This document shows, piece by piece, positions 28,224 to 35,561 of a stretch of 64,000 nt of DNA. Every line of letters begins with the position of its first letter. The stretch's first letter is position 1. The notes beneath the pieces were generated by a model. The model worked only from the letters and a program-made list of their open reading frames with translations, had not been told where the DNA came from and ran no database searches. The position numbers and the translations under genes are program-made. This DNA comes from Micromonospora sonchi (GTDB lineage Bacteria > Actinomycetota > Actinomycetes > Mycobacteriales > Micromonosporaceae): assembly GCF_014646235.1 (NCBI RefSeq), contig NZ_BMNB01000027.1:1-64000 (forward strand), read 5' to 3'.

Positions 28224-29312
28224 GTGACCGCCATCGCCCTGTGCAAGGGTGGACCGGACCTGCTCGGCGTCGCGGCGCAGCGACGCCGGACGGGGTTCTG
28301 GCTGCTCGCGCTGACCGTCGGACTGATCGTGACCGGAGTCGTCGCGGTCGGGTCCGGGGCGGTCGGGATTCCCCCGCTGACAGTGGCCCGGATCATCGGG
28401 CACCACCTCGTCGGGGTGCCCGGCGACGTGACCTGGACGCCGCCGCAGGAGGCCATCGTCTGGCAGGTACGGCTGCCCCGGGTGCTGCTCGGCATGCTGG
28501 TCGGCGCCGGGCTGGCCGTCTGCGGGGTGGCGTTGCAGGCCATGGTGCGCAACGTGCTGGCCGATCCGTACCTGCTCGGCATCAACTCCGGCGCCTCCAG
28601 CGGCGCGGCCGCGGCGATCCTCTTCGGCGCCGGTGCCGGTTTCGGCCAGTACGCCCTCTCCACCAGCGCGTTTCTCGGGGCGCTCGCGGCGTCGCTGCTG
28701 GTCTTCCTGATCGCGCGCAGCGGCGGCCGGGTGACCTCGATCCGGTTGCTGCTCTCCGGCGTCGCCGTCGGCTACGCGCTGTACGCCACCACCAGCTTCC
28801 TGATCTTCGCCTCGGGATCCGCCGAGGGCGCCCGGTCGGTGATGTTCTGGCTCCTCGGCTCGCTGGGCCTGGCCCGCTGGGACGCCCTGCTGGCGGTGGC
28901 CGCCATCGTGCTGATCGGCATGATCGGCTACCTGACCGTCGTCGGGCGGCGGCTCGACGTCCTGGCCATCGGTGACGAGACCGCACAGACCCTGGGCGTC
29001 TCGCCGGACCGGTTCCGGCTGCGCCTGCTCGTGCTGGTCTCGCTCAGCGTCGGCGTGCTGGTCTCCGCCGCCGGCAGCATCGGGTTCGTCGGCCTCGTCG
29101 TCCCCCACCTGGCCCGACGCGTCGTCGGGGCTGCGCACGTCCGGGTGGTGCCGGTGGCCGCTCTGCTCGGGGCCATCCTCCTGATCTGGGCCGACGTGCT
29201 CGCCCGGGTGCTGCTGGCCCCGCAGGAGATCCCGATCGGCATCATCACCTCCCTGCTCGGCGCACCCTTCCTGCTGATCCTGATCCGTCGTCTGCACGCC
29301 ACCGGCGCGTGA
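28224..29312 (+). CDS. FecCD/BtuC-family ABC importer permease
   Basis: I chose the GTG at 28224; the frame opens at 28179 but the extra residues are hydrophilic and cover the putative operator. The 362-residue product has about ten helices and the family signatures LPRVLLGMLVGAGLAVCGVA, NVLADPYLLGINSGASSGAA, GSIGFVGLVVPHLARRVVG and QEIPIGIITSLLGAPFLLIL. Two copies form the channel of siderophore, haem or cobalamin importers. It is followed by binding-protein and ATPase genes, so the importer is complete with a single permease gene. Confidence 0.92.
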   Translation: MTAIALCKGGPDLLGVAAQRRRTGFWLLALTVGLIVTGVVAVGSGAVGIPPLTVARIIGHHLVGVPGDVTWTPPQEAIVWQVRLPRVLLGMLVGAGLAVCGVALQAMVRNVLADPYLLGINSGASSGAAAAILFGAGAGFGQYALSTSAFLGALAASLLVFLIARSGGRVTSIRLLLSGVAVGYALYATTSFLIFASGSAEGARSVMFWLLGSLGLARWDALLAVAAIVLIGMIGYLTVVGRRLDVLAIGDETAQTLGVSPDRFRLRLLVLVSLSVGVLVSAAGSIGFVGLVVPHLARRVVGAAHVRVVPVAALLGAILLIWADVLARVLLAPQEIPIGIITSLLGAPFLLILIRRLHATGA

Positions 29313-29334
29313 GCGCCCGCCCGAGGAGGCACCG

Positions 29335-30315
29335 ATGAAAGCAACCCGTCTCGCCGCCGCCACCGGCGCCGCCCTGCTGGTGCTGGCGGGGTGCGGCGGC
29401 GGCACCGACGGGCCGACCGCGTCCGGTCCGGGCTTCCCGGTCACCGTCACCAACTGCGGGGTGGATGTGACCTTCGACGCCGCGCCACAGCGGGTCGTCC
29501 TGCTCAAGAGCGCGGCCGTGCCGTACCTGCACGCGCTCGGCGTCATGGATCGGGTCACCGCCCGCGCCGGGCAGTACCCGAGGGAGTACTACGACGCCGC
29601 GGCCCTCGCCGAGCTGGACCGGATCCCGTTGCTGACCGACCGGACCGACACCAGCGGCCACCTACAGATCTCCAAGGAGGTGGTGATCAGCCAACAGCCC
29701 GACCTGGTGCTCGGCGAGGTCGACAACCTCTCCCGCGACACCCTCTCCGCGGTGGACATCCCGCTGTTGGAGGAGCCGGCGATGTGCCCCGACAGCACCG
29801 CCGTGCCGACCTTCGACGACATCTACCGGCAGCTGGAGACCTACGGCCGGGTGTTCGGCCGCGAGGCCGAGGCCAGCACGGCCGTCACCGCGCTGCGCGA
29901 ACGCATGGCCACGGTTCAGGCCGAGGTCGGTACGCCGTCCGGACGCAGCGCGGCGGTGCTGTACCCGACGATCGGCGGCGGCGTCACGTACGCCTACGGC
30001 ACCGGCAGCATGGCCCACCCGCAGTTGACGGCGGCCGGTCTCCGCAACGTCTTCGGCGACGTCAAGCAGCGTGTCTTCGAGGTCACCGTGGAGGAACTGC
30101 TCGGCCGCGATCCCGACGTGCTGATCCTGCTCCACAGCGACGGCGACCCGAAGGCCGTCGAGAAGGCGCTCACCGGGCTGCCCGGCGCCGGGAACCTCAC
30201 CGCCGTCCGCGAGGGCCGGATCATGACCCAGCTGTTCAACTTCACCGAGCCGCCGACGCCGCTGTCCATCGACGGCCTGGAGCGGATCGTGCGGCACTTC
30301 GGGGACGGCACGTGA
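29335..30315 (+). CDS. Metallophore/vitamin ABC importer substrate-binding lipoprotein
   Basis: The ATG at 29335 follows GAGGAGG. The 326-residue product has a lipoprotein signal (LLVLAGC, Cys at about residue 19) and the FecB/BtuF-type fold: VTFDAAPQRVVLLKSAA, QPDLVLGEVDNLS, RDPDVLILLHSDGD and AVREGRIMTQ. Its NCGVDVTFDAAPQRVV segment resembles an actinobacterial subgroup sometimes named as a putative F420-0 transporter, a name with little experimental support. Substrate is undetermined. The stop overlaps the ATPase start as GTGA. Confidence 0.88.
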   Translation: MKATRLAAATGAALLVLAGCGGGTDGPTASGPGFPVTVTNCGVDVTFDAAPQRVVLLKSAAVPYLHALGVMDRVTARAGQYPREYYDAAALAELDRIPLLTDRTDTSGHLQISKEVVISQQPDLVLGEVDNLSRDTLSAVDIPLLEEPAMCPDSTAVPTFDDIYRQLETYGRVFGREAEASTAVTALRERMATVQAEVGTPSGRSAAVLYPTIGGGVTYAYGTGSMAHPQLTAAGLRNVFGDVKQRVFEVTVEELLGRDPDVLILLHSDGDPKAVEKALTGLPGAGNLTAVREGRIMTQLFNFTEPPTPLSIDGLERIVRHFGDGT

Positions 30316-31097
30316 TCCGGGCGAGCGAGGTCTCCTGGCGCTACGGCGCGAACCCCGTGATCGACGGGGTCAGCGTGACCGCGCGGCCGGGCCGGGTCCT
30401 CGGGCTGATCGGCCCGAACGGCAGCGGCAAGACCACCCTGCTGCGGCTGCTCTACGGCGCCCTGCGCAGCCCCACCGGACAGGTCACCGTCGACGGTGAC
30501 GAGCTGTCCGCCCTGCCGTCGCGGGAGGCCGCCCGCCGGTTGGCCGTGGTGGTGCAGGAGGCCGGCGGCGAGACCGCCCTCACCGTGGCCGAGCTGGTGC
30601 TGCTGGGCCGGGGACCGCACCTGTCGACGTTCCAGCGCACCAGCCGCGCCGATCACGAGATCGCCGCCCGCTGCCTGGCCCGGGTCGGGGCCGCCCATCT
30701 CGGCGGGCGGGCCTTCGCCCAGCTCTCCGGAGGTGAGCGCCAGCGGGTGCTGATCGCCCGGGCGTTGGCCCAGCAGGCCACCCACCTGCTGCTCGACGAA
30801 CCCACCAACCACCTGGACATCCGCTACCAGCACGAGGTACTGCACCTGGTGCGTACCCTCGGCACCTGCTCCGTCGTCGTGCTGCACGACCTCAACCTCG
30901 CCGCCCGCTACTGCGACGACCTGGTGCTGCTCGGCTCGGGCGGCGTGGCCGCCGCCGGCACCACCGACGAGGTGCTCGACGCCACCGTCCTGGAACCCGT
31001 CTACGGCATCGGCATCCAGCGCCTGGACCTCGACGACGGCATCCATCTGCTGTTCCACCCGATCGACCACACCGCCAAACAGAGGAGTGCCGCATGA
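30312..31097 (+). CDS. FepC/BtuD-type importer ATP-binding protein
   Basis: The GTG at 30312 overlaps the binding-protein stop. The 261-residue product has Walker A (GLIGPNGSGKTTLL), Q-loop (AVVVQEAGG), signature (LSGGERQRVLIARAL), Walker B (HLLLDEPTNHLD) and H-loop (VVLHDLNLAARYCDD), typical of iron-siderophore and cobalamin importers. It powers the permease at 28224. Its stop overlaps the methyltransferase ATG, so all four genes appear to be made together. Confidence 0.93.
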   Translation: MIRASEVSWRYGANPVIDGVSVTARPGRVLGLIGPNGSGKTTLLRLLYGALRSPTGQVTVDGDELSALPSREAARRLAVVVQEAGGETALTVAELVLLGRGPHLSTFQRTSRADHEIAARCLARVGAAHLGGRAFAQLSGGERQRVLIARALAQQATHLLLDEPTNHLDIRYQHEVLHLVRTLGTCSVVVLHDLNLAARYCDDLVLLGSGGVAAAGTTDEVLDATVLEPVYGIGIQRLDLDDGIHLLFHPIDHTAKQRSAA

Positions 31098-31789
31098 GCG
31101 TGCAGGAGAAAATCAACGACTACTGGACCGGCCGCGCGCCGGACTACGACGCGTACCAGCAACGTCCCGACCGGCTCGCCGCGGACCAGGAGGCCTGGTC
31201 GCGGATCTGGGCCGAGGCCCTGCCGGCGGCGCCGCTGGACGTGCTCGACGTCGGCACCGGCAGCGGGCAGGTCGCCATGGTCCTCGCCGGCCTCGGGCAC
31301 CGCGTCACCGGCATCGACCTCTCCGAGGGGATGCTCGACCAGGCCCGCCGGCACGCCGCCGCCGTCGCCAACGGCCCGGTCATCCAGTACGGCGACGCGG
31401 TGGCACCGGACTTCCCGGCCGCGAGCTTCGACGCGGTGACCAGCCGCTACCTGATGTGGACGCTGCGCGAGCCGCAGGAGGCCGTGGCGAACTGGGCGCG
31501 CCTGCTCCGGCCCGGCGGCACCATCGCCGTGGTCGACAGCACCTGGTTCCCCGACGGTCTCGACAACGCCTCGGAGAACTTCACCGAGCACTACGATCCG
31601 CAGGTCCAGGCCGTCCTGCCGCTGGCCGCCGCCAGCTCCATCGACCAGACCGTCGCGGTCCTGCAGCAGGCGGGGCTGTCGAAGGTCAACGTGACGCCGC
31701 TGACCTCGATCTACGAGTTGGACCAGCGGTACGGCGTCGCACCGAACCACGAACACCAGATGCAGTACCTGGTCACCGGCACGGTCTGA
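31094..31789 (+). CDS. Class I SAM-dependent methyltransferase coupled to the importer
   Basis: The ATG at 31094 overlaps the ATPase stop as ATGA. The 231-residue product shows the Rossmann motif I (LDVLDVGTGSGQVAMVLAGL), an acidic post-I residue (VTGIDLSEGMLDQA), motif II/III (SFDAVTSRYLMWTLREP) and LLRPGGTIAVVDSTWF, like UbiE/COQ5-type small-molecule methyltransferases. Coupling to an importer suggests that it modifies the imported molecule in the cytoplasm. No biosynthetic enzymes for a siderophore lie nearby. Confidence 0.88.
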   Translation: MSVQEKINDYWTGRAPDYDAYQQRPDRLAADQEAWSRIWAEALPAAPLDVLDVGTGSGQVAMVLAGLGHRVTGIDLSEGMLDQARRHAAAVANGPVIQYGDAVAPDFPAASFDAVTSRYLMWTLREPQEAVANWARLLRPGGTIAVVDSTWFPDGLDNASENFTEHYDPQVQAVLPLAAASSIDQTVAVLQQAGLSKVNVTPLTSIYELDQRYGVAPNHEHQMQYLVTGTV

Positions 31790-31820
31790 GCCGGCCCCGG
31801 GGACGGCGGATGCCGACGGC

Positions 31821-31851
31821 TTGACCTCAACCACGGTTGAGGTCGGAGACT
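31821..31851 (+). promoter_or_regulatory. MerR-type promoter with perfect 22-bp palindrome
   Basis: TTGACC (31821-31826) and GAGACT (31846-31851) are separated by 19 bases, the over-long spacer used by MerR-family regulators. Between and over them lies a perfect palindrome: GACCTCAACC (31823-31832), AC, GGTTGAGGTC (31835-31844). MerR proteins twist such a site to realign the promoter elements. No merR gene is in the window, so the regulator acts from elsewhere. Confidence 0.75.
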
Positions 31852-31881
31852 CGATCTCGTTGGCGACGAGAGGAGTCGGTG

Positions 31882-32793
31882 ATGAAGGCAGCGGCATTCG
31901 CTGAACCTGGCGGCCCGGACGTGTTACGCCTGATGGAGGTCGACACGCCACAGGCCGGCACGGGGCAGGTGCGCGTGCGGGTCAGGGCGGCGGGCGTGCA
32001 GCCCTTCGACTGCGCGGTGCGGGCCGGCTGGACGCCGCCCGGCGCGCCGCCGGGATTCCCGAGGATCCCGGGCAACGAGTTCGCCGGCGTGGTCGACCAG
32101 ATCGGCGAGGGTGTCACCGGCGTCGCCGTCGGCACCGAGGTGCTCGGCTTCGACCTGCTCAACGCGTACGCCGAACATGTCGTCGTACCCGCCGGGCACG
32201 TCACCGCCAAACCAGCCGGCATGCCCTGGGAGGTGGCCGGTGGGTTCAGCGCCGGGGCGCAGACGGCGCACATCGCGCTGCGGGAGCTGAACGTCGGCAA
32301 GGGCGACACCGTCCTCATCCACGGGGCCGCCGGCGCGGTCGGCACCGTCGCGGTTCAGCTGGCGGTCCAGTGGGGCGCCACCGTCATCGGCACCGCCCGC
32401 GAAGTGAACCACGACTACCTGCGTTCGCTCGGCGCGACCCCGGTCGCCTACGGCGACGGCCTGCTGGAGCGCGTACGGGCAGCCGCGCCGGACGGTGTGG
32501 ACGTCGCCCTGGACGGCGCTGGCGGTGACGCGCTGGCCGTCTCGCTGGCCCTGGTGGCCGACCGAAGCCGGATCCTCACCCTGGTCGAGCACGGCAGGTC
32601 GCAGGAACTCGGCATCCGGGTCACCCCCGCCTCACGTTCGGCGGCTCGGCTCGCCGAACTGGCCGAACTGTACGCGCACGGAAAACTGCGCATCCACGTA
32701 CGCGAGACCTTTCCGCTGGCTCGGGCGGCCGACGCCCATCGTGTGGTGGAGACCGGGCACGGTCGCGGCAAGGTCGTCCTCACCGTCGAGTGA
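31882..32793 (+). CDS. NADPH:quinone oxidoreductase-like medium-chain dehydrogenase
   Basis: The ATG at 31882 follows GAGGAG and sits about 30 bases downstream of the MerR-type promoter. The 303-residue product has the zinc-less MDR/QOR layout: GroES-like domain (RIPGNEFAGVVDQIGEGVTG), then a Rossmann domain with the nucleotide site VLIHGAAGAVGTVAVQLAVQ, and a C-terminal RAADAHRVVETGHGRGKVVL. It lacks the zinc ligands of alcohol dehydrogenases. Enzymes of this type reduce quinones or activated alkenes. MerR control points to redox or electrophile stress induction. Confidence 0.88.
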   Translation: MKAAAFAEPGGPDVLRLMEVDTPQAGTGQVRVRVRAAGVQPFDCAVRAGWTPPGAPPGFPRIPGNEFAGVVDQIGEGVTGVAVGTEVLGFDLLNAYAEHVVVPAGHVTAKPAGMPWEVAGGFSAGAQTAHIALRELNVGKGDTVLIHGAAGAVGTVAVQLAVQWGATVIGTAREVNHDYLRSLGATPVAYGDGLLERVRAAAPDGVDVALDGAGGDALAVSLALVADRSRILTLVEHGRSQELGIRVTPASRSAARLAELAELYAHGKLRIHVRETFPLARAADAHRVVETGHGRGKVVLTVE

Positions 32794-32825
32794 ATGCCAC
32801 CGCACCGCATCCGGAGGGGATAAGC

Positions 32826-33731
32826 ATGAGCGCATTCGGCGTCGGCGTGATCCTGCCGTCGGTCGCGGTTCAGCAGCGACAGGGCCTGGATCTGCCGACC
32901 GCCGCACGGCACGCCGAGGAGCTGGGCCTGGACAGCGTCTGGCACGGCGACCACCTGGCCGTCGGCATGCCCACACTGGACTGCGCCGTCGCACTGGCCG
33001 CCGCAGCCGCCGCCACCCGGCGGATCCGGGTCGGCGCCAGCGTGTTCGTTCCGGCGATCCGTCCGGTCGCCTGGGCCGCCAAGCAGATCGCCAGCCTCCA
33101 GCACGTATCGGGGGGGAGGCTGGTGGTCGGCATCGGCTCGGGCGGCGGGCCGGGCCAGTGGGCCGCCGCCGGCGTGCCGTACGCGGAACGTGGGCGCCGC
33201 ACCGACACCGCGCTGGAGCTGCTGCCGGGTTTGTTGGCCGGCGAGCCGGTCCGGCTGCGCGACGAGCCGGGCCAACCCGTCGTGGACCTCGCTCTGTCCG
33301 TGCCGTCGCCACCGTTCTGGGTCGGCAACGCCTCCCCGGTCGCGATCCGCCGCGCGGCCCGCCACGGCGACGGCTGGTTCCCGTCGCTCGTACCCGAGGA
33401 CGAGATCGCGGACGCGCTGCCCCGGCTCACCGAACTCGCCGCCGCCCACGGACGGCCCACCCCGACCGTCGCGGTGGGCGCCACCGGGGTCCTCGGCTCC
33501 GGCGGCGACCTTCCCACCCGCGAGGAGATCGCCGCAGGCTTGACCAGGTCGTACGGCATGCCGGCGGAGCGGGCCGCCACGATCCCGATCACCGGGACAC
33601 CTCGGGACGCGGCACGGCGACTGGCCGCCTACCGCCGCGCCGGGGCAGCCCACCTGGTCATCGGCTTCTCCGGCGGCGACTGGCGTCGACAGTGCGAACT
33701 CCTCGCCGAGGCTCGCACCCTGCTCGACTGA
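32826..33731 (+). CDS. Luciferase-like (LLM) flavin/F420-dependent oxidoreductase
   Basis: The ATG at 32826 lies 33 bases after the previous stop, behind GGAGGGG, so both are probably one operon. The 301-residue product has the LLM TIM-barrel features: an N-terminal GVILPSVAVQQ, LGLDSVWHGDHL, RIRVGASVFVPAIRPVAWA, GGRLVVGIGSGGG, and ARHGDGWFPS near the end. Actinobacterial members commonly use F420 and reduce or oxidise small molecules. Co-regulation with the quinone-oxidoreductase-like gene by a MerR site suggests a shared detoxification role. The stop is 6 bases from a convergent gene, so no terminator fits between. Confidence 0.88.
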   Translation: MSAFGVGVILPSVAVQQRQGLDLPTAARHAEELGLDSVWHGDHLAVGMPTLDCAVALAAAAAATRRIRVGASVFVPAIRPVAWAAKQIASLQHVSGGRLVVGIGSGGGPGQWAAAGVPYAERGRRTDTALELLPGLLAGEPVRLRDEPGQPVVDLALSVPSPPFWVGNASPVAIRRAARHGDGWFPSLVPEDEIADALPRLTELAAAHGRPTPTVAVGATGVLGSGGDLPTREEIAAGLTRSYGMPAERAATIPITGTPRDAARRLAAYRRAGAAHLVIGFSGGDWRRQCELLAEARTLLD

Positions 33732-33737
33732 CGCCGA

Positions 33738-34918
33738 TCAGACCAGCCCGAGGCTGAGCGCCAGCTCGCCGATCGCCGCCGGAGCCTTCGGATCACGGGC
33801 GACCTGGGCGAGGACGTCCCGGCCCGCCGGCCGGCGCCGCACCTCGTACGGGGCGACCATCTCCGCGTCGAGCAGCACCCGGGCCGCGTTGGCCGGGTCA
33901 TCGGCCTGGAGGTACGCACGGGCGGCGTTGACCAGGTGCGCCGCCCGATGCTCCACCGGCAGCGACCGCCACCCCTCCCGCCGGACCGCCAGCCGGTGCC
34001 GCGCAACCGCCTCCCGTCCGTCGCCCAACTCCACGGCAACGGCACACCGGGCCAACTCGACCGCTGTCGGCCCGAACGCGGTCCGGTGATGGTCGAGCCC
34101 GTCACCGACCCGCACCGCCATCTCGGCGGCCTCGTCCAACAGCTCACCGGTCGCCCGCTCGTCACCGGAGCGGGCCGCGACCAGGCCGGCCTGCACCAGC
34201 AGCGCCCCACACAGCGACAGCTCCTCGGCAGAGCCGGTGGCAAGCTCGGGCGGAGCGACCCGGTACGCGGCAGCCAGCAGCACCGACCGCGTCCACGCGA
34301 AGGCGCGCAGCACCTGCCCGAGCTGCACCGCCGCCGCAGCCACCAGCACGGGATCACCCTTCGCCGCAGCCACCGCCCGGTCCGCCGCCAGCCAGGCAAG
34401 ATCCGTCTCGTCCAGCTTCACCAGCAGCGCGGCCGTCACCCGGTACGCCTCCACCACCGCCACCCGACCCGCCACCGGATCCCGGGCGCCGGCCCGGTCG
34501 ACGTCGCTGAGCAGCCGGGGCAGCAACTCCACCACCTGCGGATACCGCGCATGTTGGTACGCCGTCCAGACGTACCCCACCTGCCGCACGAGCCAATCGA
34601 CCGACACCTTCGGCGTCGGCCGGTCACGCACCACCGCGTACGCCGACAGCGCCCCACGGACTCGTGCGATGTCCGCGCTGCGTGCGACCGCGTCAGCGGG
34701 CCGAGCATCGCGGCCGAGCAGCGTCGCGGCATCGACCCGTAGCACGGCGGCGATGTCCCGGATGGTCGACATTTCTCCAGCGAGCGCACCCCACGCTCCA
34801 CCTTGTCGACCCAGCGCTTCGACTTGCCCAGCCGATCCGCCAACGACTGCTGCGACAGTTTCCGCCGCACCCGCAGGTAGGCGACCCGCCGACCGATCGG
34901 CACCCCGTCACCGCTCAT
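33738..34918 (-). pseudogene. XRE-family regulator with TPR-like C-terminus, frameshifted
   Basis: The ATG at 34918 starts GVPIGRRVAYLRVRRKLSQ, then SQQSLADRLGKSKRWVDKVE and GVRSLEK, a clear helix-turn-helix. The continuation MSTIRDIAAVLRVDAATLLG lies in the next frame, from 34772 down to 33738. Related regulators read straight through this joint, so one base seems to be missing at GAGAAATG around 34770-34776. The C-terminal about 345 residues are helical repeats (LVRQVGYVWTAYQHARYPQV, ALLVKLDETDLAWLAADRAV). A -1 slip on AAA could in theory join the parts, but a mutation or sequencing error is likelier. It closes an operon of three tiny genes. Confidence 0.7.
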
Positions 34919-35129
34919 CCGACACCGTCCAGCGGCCACGGTTCACCGGCACCCGAAACCGCGCCCGGCACGGCAGGTCCGCACCACACCGGCAGCTCCG
35001 CCGCCGCTTTCGCCACGACCAGACCGGCCGATGCCGGCAAGCGAGGACGAGCGCCACCGCCGCGACCAGATCGCCGTACGAGATGGGCCGCCGACTGCCC
35101 TCGGCTGCCGGCACCCGGTCACCCTTCAC
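34908..35129 (-). CDS. Small cysteine-containing protein upstream of the XRE regulator
   Basis: A 73-residue product starts at GTG 35129, overlapping the previous small gene by 11 bases, and ends 11 bases inside the XRE gene. It contains RPISYGDLVAAVALVLACRH and the cysteine cluster SCRCGADLPCRAR. There is no signal peptide; one moderately hydrophobic helix (LVAAVALVLAC) is present. Function unknown. The chain of overlaps in this operon argues that it is real. Confidence 0.5.
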   Translation of the reverse strand: MKGDRVPAAEGSRRPISYGDLVAAVALVLACRHRPVWSWRKRRRSCRCGADLPCRARFRVPVNRGRWTVSDER

Positions 35130-35289
35130 GACGCCGCCGCCGATCCGGCACCGCCCGGGTCGTGTCGTCGAGGGGCGTACGCTCCGCCTCGGCCTGTTTC
35201 AGAATGCGCTGCTTGGCGGCTTCGTGCTCGGCGGCTTGGACGGCAGGCCCGGTCTTCGCCGCGTCGGCGTCGCGGTCGCGCTTGCTCAA
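35119..35289 (-). CDS. Small charged helical protein
   Basis: A 56-residue product starts at a TTG (35289) that overlaps the upstream stop as TTGA. It reads LSKRDRDADAAKTGPAVQAA, then EHEAAKQRILKQAEAE, and ends in a basic RRRRREG tail. The first two thirds look like a single charged helix or coiled coil; the tail could bind nucleic acid. Function unknown. Evidence for coding is the tight overlap on both sides and protein-like composition. Confidence 0.5.
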   Translation of the reverse strand: MSKRDRDADAAKTGPAVQAAEHEAAKQRILKQAEAERTPLDDTTRAVPDRRRRREG

Positions 35290-35441
35290 CGCGTCCGCCC
35301 ATCCTCGCCCGGCCAGCAGGGGTGATGCGCCAGCCGGGATCTGGCAAGCGCCAGCTCATGGATCAGGGTGAGCTGCGCGGGTACGGGCTGGCGGCCGTTC
35401 TGGCACCGCATCGGTCGGGACATCCAGCGAACGAGCATCAT
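35286..35441 (-). CDS. Small protein heading the XRE operon
   Basis: A 51-residue product starts at ATG 35441, 8 bases after a perfect AAGGAGG (35450-35456 on the minus strand), the best ribosome site in this region. It reads MMLVRWMSRPMRCQNGRQPV, then PAQLTLIHELALARSRL and HHPCWPGEDGRTR. There is no recognised domain; two cysteines and a Trp-rich, basic N-terminus stand out. I think related genes occur upstream of XRE regulators in other Micromonosporaceae, but cannot verify it. Confidence 0.55.
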   Translation of the reverse strand: MMLVRWMSRPMRCQNGRQPVPAQLTLIHELALARSRLAHHPCWPGEDGRTR

Positions 35442-35544
35442 CAGTGTCGCCTCCTTGATGTGAGGCGGCGGCGATGCTCAGGGGACCGACAAGGGAAGGC
35501 ACCGCCGCCACACTTGCATCGTCGGCGACAATTGGTGCCCGTTT

Positions 35545-35561
35545 CGTAACAGGCTGTTACG
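35545..35561. promoter_or_regulatory. Perfect palindrome upstream of the small-gene operon
   Basis: CGTAACAG-G-CTGTTACG is a perfect 8-bp inverted repeat around one G. It overlaps the last codon of the 407-residue XRE gene and lies about 105 bases upstream of the small-gene operon start. It is a good candidate operator for one of the XRE proteins; as a terminator it would be weak and lacks a U-tract. Confidence 0.5.

Noticed and set aside
28224..31789. Siderophore biosynthetic cluster
   Set aside because: Only transport and a methyltransferase are present; no NRPS, NIS synthetase or hydroxylase genes lie nearby.
34765..34780. Programmed -1 frameshift in the XRE gene
   Set aside because: The site GAGAAATG is not a strong slippery heptamer and no stimulatory structure is obvious; a one-base loss is simpler. 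Kept only as an alternative.
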